Source: Shewanella sp. Isolate13
Lineage (GTDB): Bacteria > Pseudomonadota > Gammaproteobacteria > Enterobacterales > Shewanellaceae
Assembly (NCBI RefSeq): GCF_022398325.1
Contig: NZ_JAKEVD010000009.1
Span: 1 to 64,000 of the forward strand
DNA length: 64,000 bases
Direction: 5' to 3'
The notes below the pieces were generated by a model. That model ran no database searches. It was not told where the DNA came from and saw nothing but the letters and a program-made list of their open reading frames with translations. Made by a program: the position numbers and the translations under genes. This document shows, piece by piece, positions 57,313-64,000 of this stretch (positions are counted from its first letter, which is position 1; every line of letters starts with the position of its first letter).

Positions 57313-58188
57313 TTAAAACCTATACGCTGCGCCAACAAAATAGGTGGTCGTATAATCTTTATCGACAAGAGGGCTGTCAACGATTTCATCGGCGATGTCG
57401 GTGTAACGAGCAACTAAGAGTAAATTCCAGTTTTCAGTGAGTACATACTGACCCGTAAACTCAATGCTCTGATTCAATGCAGACTCCGCTTGATATTCTT
57501 GGTTCCAGAAGAGGCTCTCGCTCGGCCTTACACCATAATAGTAATCGACCACCTCTTCACTCTTCCAGTCTAATACGGCAGCAAACTCAAAATTCCATTT
57601 ATCTAGAGGAATGTTGTAGAACCACTTTAACTTAGACTCAAGGCCGTCATGAACATTTAAAATATCATGAGCGACGCTGGCATGCACTATACCAAATCGG
57701 GTGTAAATAAAAGCCTCGGCTCCGCCAAGATATGTAAAGTTTCGATTTTCTAGTTCGCCAATAACAGGTTCCGGTGCCACTCTGCTACCGAAGGTGGAGA
57801 CCATAGGTGAAATGGCACGTTGATTACCGCTACCACTTAATAGAAAAATATTCGAAGGATCCCAACGATAGAAGAATGCGCTGTCATTACTGAAGGTGGT
57901 GACGAGGTTAAGGGTGTAGTTTTCTCCCTCTGCCAAGGTGTAGCCAATATTCCCGTTATCAAAAAACCAACGCTCGCCGTAATAGGCGATGGTCGGTACC
58001 ACATAGAGCGGAATATCTTTGTAATCTTTGAGGAGGTTAGATTTATTACCATAGCCAAGAGTAAAGCCAAGATCCCAACGACCGACTTCAATACAATCGG
58101 TGTTGTTGTCACAGCTTGTTGGAACGCTCGCTGAGCTAGGGCCAGAATATAGGCTAATAGCCAACAAAAGCGCTAATAAATATGGCAT
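57313..58188 (-). CDS. MipA/OmpV-family outer-membrane protein
   Basis: This 291-residue protein has a signal peptide and a beta-barrel ending in FVGAAYRF, with the MipA/OmpV start region WDLGFTLGYGNKSNLLKDYKDIPLYVVPTIAYYGERWFFDNGNIGY. In characterised species MipA acts as a murein hydrolase-associated scaffold. First gene of the four-gene operon with DUF3019, rstA and rstB. Confidence 0.88.
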   Translation of the reverse strand: MPYLLALLLAISLYSGPSSASVPTSCDNNTDCIEVGRWDLGFTLGYGNKSNLLKDYKDIPLYVVPTIAYYGERWFFDNGNIGYTLAEGENYTLNLVTTFSNDSAFFYRWDPSNIFLLSGSGNQRAISPMVSTFGSRVAPEPVIGELENRNFTYLGGAEAFIYTRFGIVHASVAHDILNVHDGLESKLKWFYNIPLDKWNFEFAAVLDWKSEEVVDYYYGVRPSESLFWNQEYQAESALNQSIEFTGQYVLTENWNLLLVARYTDIADEIVDSPLVDKDYTTTYFVGAAYRF

Positions 58189-58346
58189 TGAAAAAGTCGA
58201 CTCACGATTACAAAATTAACAAATGAACCCATAGAGTATCATCTATTAGAAAAAGCAGCATGTTAGATAATAAATTTGTTGCAAACTGATACAGGTTGTA
58301 AATTGAACAATTTCTCTTGTCGATTTATCCATTAAGAGGAAGTAAG

Positions 58347-58391
58347 TAAGGTTAAGAAAAACCTTAGGCCTTGACACTCAAGGCGTTTTCT
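58347..58391 (+). promoter_or_regulatory. Two consecutive hairpins with U-rich tail upstream of aaaT
   Basis: TAAGGTT/AACCTTA (58347-58366) is followed directly by GCCTTG-ACACT-CAAGGC (58368-58384) and GTTTTCTT. The second hairpin looks like a Rho-independent terminator on the plus strand but lies in front of aaaT rather than after a gene. An attenuating leader or a small RNA end are both possible. Confidence 0.5.
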
Positions 58392-58436
58392 TGAAAGTTA
58401 ACCTATAGGAATAGCATAGAGAAATAGGAGAGGCTG

Positions 58437-58973
58437 GTGACTGACTCGCATATACCACTGGATACGGTGAAAACTAATTTGGTAGATATTGATATTCGTC
58501 ACAGTCTAGATGGCGATATCGAGGGGATCTGTCAGCTCTATAGCCAACCTAGCTGTTATAGAGAAACACTGCAGCAGCCTTTTCCATCTTTGCAGTTATG
58601 GCAAAAACGGTTGCAGGACTTGCCAGCTAACTTCTATAGCCTAGTGGCTATCAGAGATGGCGAGGTTGTGGGCCAAATCGGGATGGAGGTGTTTAGTAAT
58701 CCGCGTCGAAAACATGTGGCCAATATTGGTATGGCGGTGCATGAGGCTTACCGAGGAATGGGTATCGCTTCGGCTCTACTCGATACCATGGTGTCCTTGG
58801 CGCAAAACTGGCTTGCAGTGAGGCGGATTGAACTTGAGGTCTATACGGATAATCACTTAGCGATCAGCCTCTATAAAAAGCATGGCTTTGTGATAGAGGG
58901 AGAAATGCGTGAATATGCTTTTCGTGATGGCGAATATATCGACGCATTTCTGATGGCGAACGTCAGAGACTAA
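58437..58973 (+). CDS. aaaT: GNAT acetyltransferase, YhhY/AaaT-like
   Basis: This 178-residue protein aligns with E. coli AaaT (YhhY): an RH-x-DG-x-I N-terminal region, the acetyl-CoA loop AYRGMGIASALLDTMV (Q/RxxGxG/A), and FVIEGEMREYAFRDGEYIDAFLMA. In E. coli it acetylates some L-amino acids. The GTG at 58437 follows AGGAG. It converges with the YcxB-like gene with overlapping stops. Confidence 0.82.
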   Translation: MTDSHIPLDTVKTNLVDIDIRHSLDGDIEGICQLYSQPSCYRETLQQPFPSLQLWQKRLQDLPANFYSLVAIRDGEVVGQIGMEVFSNPRRKHVANIGMAVHEAYRGMGIASALLDTMVSLAQNWLAVRRIELEVYTDNHLAISLYKKHGFVIEGEMREYAFRDGEYIDAFLMANVRD

Positions 58974-59455
58974 CCGTTTTTCTCTGGTGTCTTGTTGAGC
59001 ACAAATTGAGTGGCGGTCTCATCTAAACTGCGCTTCGATAGGTAACTGGTTCCTTTACTGTGTTTGATTAAGAAACCTTGTTCTGTTGGCGTGATGCTAG
59101 TGACATCTTGCCACAAGATAGTACCTTGCACATAGAATGAGTCATTAGTAATGCCTGACTCATCTATGGTAAGGGTCACTTCGTTGTTAGCGGCTTTGCT
59201 CATCATCTGGCGCATCAGCCACCAGGGCTTTCTAAAGTAGACACTGACGGCTTCGAGTGCGCCTAGGGCGATGATGAACCAAGAGGCATAACCGTTGATA
59301 TTGGTTAGCATTAAGGCGGTACCCACTACCGTGAAGATAATGGCCTTGCGATACGCGCGTATAGAGGTGTCGACCACAACAGATTCATCGTAGCACTCAC
59401 TAAAATGGCTTTTATCTAATGTGTATTGTGTGGTGTAGCTATATTGTTCGTTCAT
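58970..59455 (-). CDS. YcxB-family membrane protein
   Basis: This 161-residue protein has two hydrophobic helices (about 38-55 and 58-75) and a C-terminal YcxB-like domain (GITNDSFYVQGTILWQDVTSITPTEQGFLI). It is probably an inner-membrane protein of unknown function. Its stop overlaps the aaaT stop from the other strand. Confidence 0.75.
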   Translation of the reverse strand: MNEQYSYTTQYTLDKSHFSECYDESVVVDTSIRAYRKAIIFTVVGTALMLTNINGYASWFIIALGALEAVSVYFRKPWWLMRQMMSKAANNEVTLTIDESGITNDSFYVQGTILWQDVTSITPTEQGFLIKHSKGTSYLSKRSLDETATQFVLNKTPEKNG

Positions 59456-59591
59456 TGTTTCTCATTATTACTGCAAGGACTTGCGAATGAATATCGGAAT
59501 AATTGCGGTTGATTATAGTGGTTAGTTTGCTGATAGTCGCTTAACTTGAGCTTAAATAGCATTAATTAGATTTTATAAATAAGGATGGAGT

Positions 59592-59927
59592 ATGGCTAAG
59601 ATCCCTGCTGATTACGTGAACTACAAATCCACTCCGGTATTTGAAAAAAATAATGTACCTAAGATGTTTCTTCATCTGCATAACACTAAGGCGGGTGTTT
59701 ACGGCCAAATTCAGGTGTTGAGTGGAGCGCTTAAGTTCTATGGATTTAAAGACCGGCGTGGAGAGGTGGAGCAAGAGCTTGTCATCAAGGCGGGCGATAC
59801 AGGTGTATCACCTCCTCAGTATTGGCATAAGGTGGAACTTCTCAGCGATGATACCCAGTTTAGAGTCGACTTCTGGGCACAAAAGGACTCAGATATCGTC
59901 GTTCAAAATTTATCAGAGCGTGATTAA
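59592..59927 (+). CDS. DUF1971 cupin-like protein
   Basis: This 111-residue protein has the DUF1971/TehB N-terminal-like cupin pattern (KSTPVFEKNNVPKMFLHLHNTKAGVYGQIQVLSG, GVSPPQYWHKVELLSDD). The histidines in HLHNT and QYWHKV could bind a metal. Single gene; an AAGGATGGAG stretch precedes the ATG. Confidence 0.8.
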   Translation: MAKIPADYVNYKSTPVFEKNNVPKMFLHLHNTKAGVYGQIQVLSGALKFYGFKDRRGEVEQELVIKAGDTGVSPPQYWHKVELLSDDTQFRVDFWAQKDSDIVVQNLSERD

Positions 59928-59960
59928 AACAGCCAATGTTAGTGAGTTAGTGTTAGTGGA

Positions 59961-60845
59961 TTAGTGCAGGTGGGGTTTGATGGCTAATATATCGCATTTC
60001 AGTTCATCAACGAGTACAGATGATGTGTGGCCCTTTAACTCACTGATTAACCCATGGTGCTCTCCGGCGCCAATAACCAAAAGGTTGGCATCACATTGGT
60101 TTGCGACGGTGGGGATCACGTGATCAGGTAACCCCAGCTCGAGGTGTAGCTGGTCATTTGTTAGATGGTAGCTTTTGGCGCTGCTGACTAAACGGTCCCA
60201 GTGTTGTTGTTTTTGCTCTTTATCAGAGCTTTGGTTACTCACTTTATTAACCGACATACTCCAGTTTTCCAACTGATAGCAGTTAAGTAGGTGGATGTCA
60301 TTGTCCAATAGTGATGCGAGTTGTTGGCTATCATCGATTAGGCACTGGTTTAACTCTTTGTGTTCGGTATTGGAATCGGCAGTTTCTAAGGCTGTGAGGA
60401 TATGTCCTTGAGCACGCCAGCTTTTATTGCCCACAATCATAATGGGTTGCTCACAGTCACGCAAAAGATGGGCTTCACCGCGAGGGAGAAACTCACTCAA
60501 GATTGCATTGTGATGTTTATTGTTGATGATGATTAAGTCGTAATCGCCGCTATGGGTTTCATTGAGGAGCGCGACATGGTCTTTGAGGTTATTGATACTT
60601 TTTATCTCAACCTCTACGCCTTGGCGTTGGTATTTGGCTAAGAGTTTTTTGACGTAAAGCATAGGGTCGAGAGCGTTATTTGGAATGAGCCCTATTTTGC
60701 TTAATAGGTTGCTGTAGGGGCGATCGATTTTCAGTGCAGTGACTTTAGAGTGGGTTTTTTTGGCGAGCTGTAATGCCTTGTTTAGTGCAAATTGTGCCGG
60801 CGAGTCATTATCTATCACCGTTAATGTATGGTGGTACGCTATCAT
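59961..60845 (-). CDS. Universal stress protein, two tandem Usp domains
   Basis: This 294-residue protein has two UspA-like domains, the second ending NLLVIGAGEHHGLISELKGHTSSVLVDELKCDILAIKP, where a GxGEHxG-type loop and a following stretch of small residues take the place of the ATP-binding motif (GxxGxxxxxxGS). The first domain has the looser LIIINNKHH version. It resembles UspE/UspF-type double-domain proteins. Confidence 0.82.
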   Translation of the reverse strand: MIAYHHTLTVIDNDSPAQFALNKALQLAKKTHSKVTALKIDRPYSNLLSKIGLIPNNALDPMLYVKKLLAKYQRQGVEVEIKSINNLKDHVALLNETHSGDYDLIIINNKHHNAILSEFLPRGEAHLLRDCEQPIMIVGNKSWRAQGHILTALETADSNTEHKELNQCLIDDSQQLASLLDNDIHLLNCYQLENWSMSVNKVSNQSSDKEQKQQHWDRLVSSAKSYHLTNDQLHLELGLPDHVIPTVANQCDANLLVIGAGEHHGLISELKGHTSSVLVDELKCDILAIKPHLH

Positions 60846-61169
60846 GGGGAGGTACTCCGTTAGCCTTACACTCCCTTGCGATTAACGCTTGTCCTTAACT
60901 TAAGTAAACTTAGCCCATTACCCAGTAAAGGCACAGGTTTACTAATACTAAATCACACTTAAAGCAAGCTTTGTAAGTGCATTCTGGTCTACTGCAATAT
61001 AAGTGATTGATTTAGCCCATATCCATGAATTACTCATTCAAGTTATTTCAATGAATTTCTTTAATTGAAAAACCATCTTACAGTTGTTAACAATTGTTAA
61101 CCTGATATTAACCTTGGGTGTCGGTATGGTTTTACGCTATAGGAAAAGGGCGATACAGGGAGGTGCAAG
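60846..61169. other. Intergenic stretch with a perfect 16-bp palindrome
   Basis: About 320 bases without a supported gene, between divergent usp and the small membrane genes. It contains GTTAACAATTGTTAAC at 61086-61101, a perfect palindrome that could be a regulator site. Nothing else stands out. Confidence 0.5.
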
Positions 61170-61406
61170 ATGCAACCAAAAATGGATAAGCCAAAAAGTG
61201 ATGCAATGGAGTCTAAGAGCCAACTTGAGCCGCAAACTAAGCAGATGGAGAATAGGAGTTGGGGGCTAGTTGATTTAATCGAGATGCAAACTGAATTTGC
61301 TCTATGCCAATCGATGGCAGGTTCGAAGACGTTGACGGCTATGGTCTGTCTCGGGCTCTTGGGATACGGCGGATTTATTTTATTGCTATTTAAAATGGCA
61401 TCGTGA
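61170..61406 (+). CDS. Small membrane protein, unknown (gene 1 of a pair)
   Basis: This 78-residue protein has a charged N-terminal half and one hydrophobic helix (about 54-75, LTAMVCLGLLGYGGFILLLF). The ATG follows GGGAGGTG. The next gene begins 23 bases beyond its stop. Unrecognised family. Confidence 0.55.
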   Translation: MQPKMDKPKSDAMESKSQLEPQTKQMENRSWGLVDLIEMQTEFALCQSMAGSKTLTAMVCLGLLGYGGFILLLFKMAS

Positions 61407-61429
61407 ATTTAATCGCTAAGGAGAGCGTA

Positions 61430-61675
61430 ATGTTTGCATTGGCAGCTGAATTACTGTTTTGGGTTATCTGGGAGTTTGCTCTCTCTTATCTGTTTTACTT
61501 TACAGGAGCACTGCTGCTCTATCTATTTAGTCTTGGAAGCGTTAACTATCCTCTGTCTCCAACACGGTTTCTATCTAGCTCAAAAATAAAAGGCAGAAGG
61601 GGCAGTGATAAACCTTTTTTGTTGGGTTTTGCTTTTTACATTGGCTTATTTGTGCTTGCAATCTGGATGTATTGA
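61430..61675 (+). CDS. Small membrane protein, unknown (gene 2 of a pair)
   Basis: This 81-residue protein has two or three hydrophobic segments (about 3-37, LAAELLFWVIWEFALSYLF and later FLLGFAFYIGLFVLAIW). The ATG at 61430 has an excellent AAGGAG site. An in-frame GTG at 61403 overlaps the previous stop and is less likely. Unrecognised family. Confidence 0.55.
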   Translation: MFALAAELLFWVIWEFALSYLFYFTGALLLYLFSLGSVNYPLSPTRFLSSSKIKGRRGSDKPFLLGFAFYIGLFVLAIWMY

Positions 61676-61804
61676 ATAGATTAAACTGCTAATAAAGAGT
61701 TTCTTAAGCCGTTGCTGAAGTAATTATTTAATGCCTAGGTTTACATTCATGACTCTCATTAGTAGCTTGGGAAGCACTAGAGAGATTGGCAATGAGTGAT
61801 AGCG

Positions 61805-62560
61805 ATGGCAACTAAACGTAAAACAATTTTGATAACAGGGGCTAGCTCAGGCCTAGGTAAAGGCATGGCGCTGGAATTTGCTAAGATGGGGCGAGACCTC
61901 GCGCTATGTGCACGGCGAGTCGACCGTTTAGAAATCCTTAAACAAGAGTTGCTGCAGTTAAATCCCAATATTAAGGTTTCGATAAAAGCACTCGATGTTA
62001 ATCAGCATCAGGCAGTCTTTGCGGTGTTTGATGAGTTTAAGCTAGAGTTTGGTCAGCTAGACAGAATTATTCTTAATGCGGGGATGGGCAAGGGAGCCTC
62101 TATCGGCAGCGGACACTTTGAAGCTAACAAGCAAACCGCTGAAACTAACTTTGTTGCTCTTTTGGCACAAGCCGAAGCGGCAATGGCCATTTTTCGTAAA
62201 CAAAATGCTGGTCATTTAGTGACTATATCTTCTGTGAGTGCGGTTAGAGGCTTTAGACGAGCGATGACTGTGTATGCGGCGACGAAAGCGGCGGTCACCT
62301 CGTTAACAGAAGGGATTCGAATCGATGTGATGTACACGCCGATTAAGGTTAGCTGTATTCACCCTGGCTTTATTCGTAGCGAGCTAAACGAACAGGTTGA
62401 AAAGGTGCCGTTTATCGTCGATACCGATGTAGGCTGCAGAGCCATGGTTGCTGCCATAGAAGCCGAGAGAGCGAGCAGCTTCGTTCCGCGCTGGCCTTGG
62501 GCGGCATTAAACTGGTTATTACGAATTACTCCCAGCCGTTGGATAAGACAAATGAGTTGA
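61805..62560 (+). CDS. Short-chain dehydrogenase/reductase
   Basis: This 251-residue protein has TGASSGLGKGMALEFAK (cofactor-binding TGxxxGxG), NAG in LNAGMGKG, a catalytic Ser in VTISSVS and YAATK for YxxxK. A classic SDR. The ATG at 61805 is favoured because the frame otherwise begins three codons upstream at GTG. Substrate unknown. Confidence 0.88.
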   Translation: MATKRKTILITGASSGLGKGMALEFAKMGRDLALCARRVDRLEILKQELLQLNPNIKVSIKALDVNQHQAVFAVFDEFKLEFGQLDRIILNAGMGKGASIGSGHFEANKQTAETNFVALLAQAEAAMAIFRKQNAGHLVTISSVSAVRGFRRAMTVYAATKAAVTSLTEGIRIDVMYTPIKVSCIHPGFIRSELNEQVEKVPFIVDTDVGCRAMVAAIEAERASSFVPRWPWAALNWLLRITPSRWIRQMS

Positions 62561-62658
62561 TCAAGCTCATCTTTATTTAGCCCAGTGTACTGTTAGGCTA
62601 CATCTTAATAGCCTCAGCCTTAACAACTTAAGCCTTAACAGCTTTAGCGATAACGTTT

Positions 62659-63081
62659 TTAGTCGTAGCGATTGCGCAGGGTTGGAATGTCTGACAAGTA
62701 CTCGACAAACTCCACTTCATAGCCATCAGGATCGATGAAGTAGACGTTACGTCTGTAGGGATCATCTGCGCCAGGCTTGTCTATGTCTCGCCCTATTTTA
62801 GCTAAGCGTTCTATCACACCGTCGAGATCATCGGTGACATAGGCAAAGTGCGCTAAACCCACCTGATGACCACTTAAGTCACGATTGTCTTCATTGCCAT
62901 CATCGTTAAATGTCAGGTATTGAAAGTCATCGCCAAAATGAACCCAGTTACGCTCCACCCCATGCCAAACCGATTTCCCTCCACCTCTTATCTGCCAATG
63001 AGGAAACACTGCCTGATAAAACTCCAGTGCTTTTGAAATATCCCTTACCACTAAATTTAAGTGTTCTAAACGCATCATCAT
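62659..63081 (-). CDS. VOC-superfamily (glyoxalase-fold) protein
   Basis: This 140-residue protein has one vicinal-oxygen-chelate domain with metal ligands in EHLNLVV, GLAHFAYVT and YEVEFVEYL. Three ATG codons in a row begin the gene, so the exact start could be 3 or 6 bases later than listed. It follows the FMN reductase-like gene by 34 bases and is probably co-transcribed. Reaction unknown. Confidence 0.8.
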   Translation of the reverse strand: MMMRLEHLNLVVRDISKALEFYQAVFPHWQIRGGGKSVWHGVERNWVHFGDDFQYLTFNDDGNEDNRDLSGHQVGLAHFAYVTDDLDGVIERLAKIGRDIDKPGADDPYRRNVYFIDPDGYEVEFVEYLSDIPTLRNRYD

Positions 63082-63115
63082 TTGCTCCTTGGTTTAATCG
63101 TGTTTACTTGACTGT

Positions 63116-63724
63116 TTACACACCGTAACAGTACTCCTGTTGCTTCGGGTACGGTTGTTGTTGGTGGTTGAGTCGGATAGTTTTGAGTGCCTGAGCGTAT
63201 TGCATCAACATATGCAAACTGTAGTCTATGCGCTCCCGTATATGTAACTCTCGCTTATCCTCGGGCTCGTCATGGTTAAGCACCTGCTCTACGTTGCGAA
63301 TGATTAAGTGATCGGGGGTCGCCACAAGCTTATTGTTCTTCAAGGCATTCATTCTCAATTCTGCGATGGGATAGGCGCCGCTGATCCCGCTGACAACCGC
63401 CACTAGAAGTGCTGGCTTATGGGCGCTGTCTTGGCTGTCACACATTAACAAGAAGTTCTTCATTAATGGCGAAGCCATGCCACCCCACTCAGGAGTAATT
63501 AATACGAGTGCATCGGCGTTTTTGATCTGCTGAGCGATTAAGGGCCAGGAACTATCATCGGCCGACTTAGAATCGGCAGAGCCATCCCAAAAAGGCAGTT
63601 GATACTGGCAGAGCTCAACATGATTGATCTTACGGAAGCTATCGGCTTTTTCACTCAGATAGCGAGCGATTTTTGCACTCTGAGAGCCGGTTCTTTGGCT
63701 GGCACTAACGATGAGTAATTCCAT
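63116..63724 (-). CDS. NADPH-dependent FMN reductase-like flavodoxin-fold protein
   Basis: This 202-residue protein has the FMN-phosphate loop SASQRTGSQSAKIARYLSEK and the ring loop LITPEWGGMASPLMKNFL typical of the NADPH-dependent FMN reductase / quinone reductase family. It starts the operon with the VOC gene and is divergent from a regulator gene. Probably a small redox enzyme. Confidence 0.83.
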   Translation of the reverse strand: MELLIVSASQRTGSQSAKIARYLSEKADSFRKINHVELCQYQLPFWDGSADSKSADDSSWPLIAQQIKNADALVLITPEWGGMASPLMKNFLLMCDSQDSAHKPALLVAVVSGISGAYPIAELRMNALKNNKLVATPDHLIIRNVEQVLNHDEPEDKRELHIRERIDYSLHMLMQYAQALKTIRLNHQQQPYPKQQEYCYGV

Positions 63725-63725
63725 T

Positions 63726-63815
63726 TAAGTAAACCTTTTTGTTTATTTAAGCTTTAAGTAAAGTAATCGCTTTACTAAACAAAGTAAAGAGAAAGTAAAT
63801 AAAAAAGTTTACTTA
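63726..63815. promoter_or_regulatory. Repeated AGTAAA/TTTACT operator-like array in a divergent promoter
   Basis: The stretch holds several AGTAAA units in both orientations, including AGTAAAG-N6-CTTTACT (63757-63776) and AAGTAAA-N8-TTTACTT (63793-63814). It sits between the FMN reductase operon and the regulator gene, so it is a good candidate for that regulator's operator. Confidence 0.55.
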
Positions 63816-63873
63816 ACTTCGGATTCAGTAATAATAGTTTGGTAGCCAATAGGTATCAGCAGTGGGAAATTAA

Positions 63874-64000
63874 ATGAAAACCAGCGACAAAATTTTGCAG
63901 ATGCTAAAAAACCAAGGGGAGCTAACCGCTAAGGTCATTGCCACAGAGTTAGGGCTTACGACTATGGGGGTGCGCCAGCATCTACAGAGCCTTGAAGATA
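63874..64000 (+). CDS. Winged-helix transcriptional regulator (cut by window end)
   Basis: The first 42 residues are visible. They form an HTH (DKILQMLKNQGELTAKVIATELGLTTMGVRQHLQSLED) of the DeoR/ArsR-like group that includes COG2345/SufR-like regulators. The rest is outside the window. It is divergent from the FMN reductase-VOC pair and probably controls it. Confidence 0.7.
   Translation, partial: MKTSDKILQMLKNQGELTAKVIATELGLTTMGVRQHLQSLED

Overview
The window reads as chromosome of a marine gammaproteobacterium, almost certainly Shewanella or a very close relative. The basis is gene content and order: narQ-narP next to a stand-alone pentaheme nrfA, the lptD-surA-pdxA-rsmA and apaG-apaH blocks, glnK-amtB, argR/mdh, ispB/rplU-rpmA-obg, mipA-DUF3019-rstA-rstB and a DyP peroxidase. 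This is recognition of families by eye, not a database search. I saw no rRNA, tRNA or CRISPR array.

Layout. (1) 1-6650 is the edge of a mobile island. It holds the 3' end of an ISAs1-like insertion sequence, then a leftward, translationally coupled four-gene module: a tyrosine recombinase, two large recombinase-like proteins and a small HTH/coiled-coil protein. This resembles Tn554-type elements and the 'gamma-mobile-trio' (gmtY/gmtZ/gmtX) islands. The 740-residue protein carries a diverged tandem duplication of its own N-terminal domain. The island abuts the 3' end of a PAP2 phosphatase gene, and its cargo probably lies left of the window. (2) 6650-14957 covers nitrate/nitrite respiration (narP, narQ, nrfA) and nitrogen control (glnK-amtB), both with readable promoter sites. 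(3) 15106-28100 holds aroG, an Atm1-type ABC exporter, fpr, a Fur-boxed ferric iron importer (fbpABC), a DyP peroxidase and small unknown genes. (4) 28319-35618 is housekeeping: argR with tandem ARG boxes, mdh, ispB, rplU-rpmA-obg, yjjP-yjjB and folA. (5) 35793-50387 covers a chemoreceptor, apaH/apaG, rsmA-pdxA-surA-lptD, amgK-murU, djlA, a porin-like protein, a hydroxyacid dehydrogenase and purT. (6) 50703-64000 holds yiaW/yiaV-like genes, a Ycf46-like AAA ATPase, a mipA/rstAB envelope operon, aaaT, Usp, SDR and VOC genes and a regulator cut by the window end.

How it fits together. NarQ-NarP is divergent from nrfA, and a near-perfect 7-2-7 NarP site lies between them. glnK-amtB has two NtrC-type sites 30 bp apart upstream of a sigma-54-like promoter. 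fbpA has a Fur box, and a terminator sits between fbpA and fbpB that would favour the binding protein. The most unusual part is the recombinase module at 452-6501. The rest is largely conserved core chromosome with several small uncharacterised genes.
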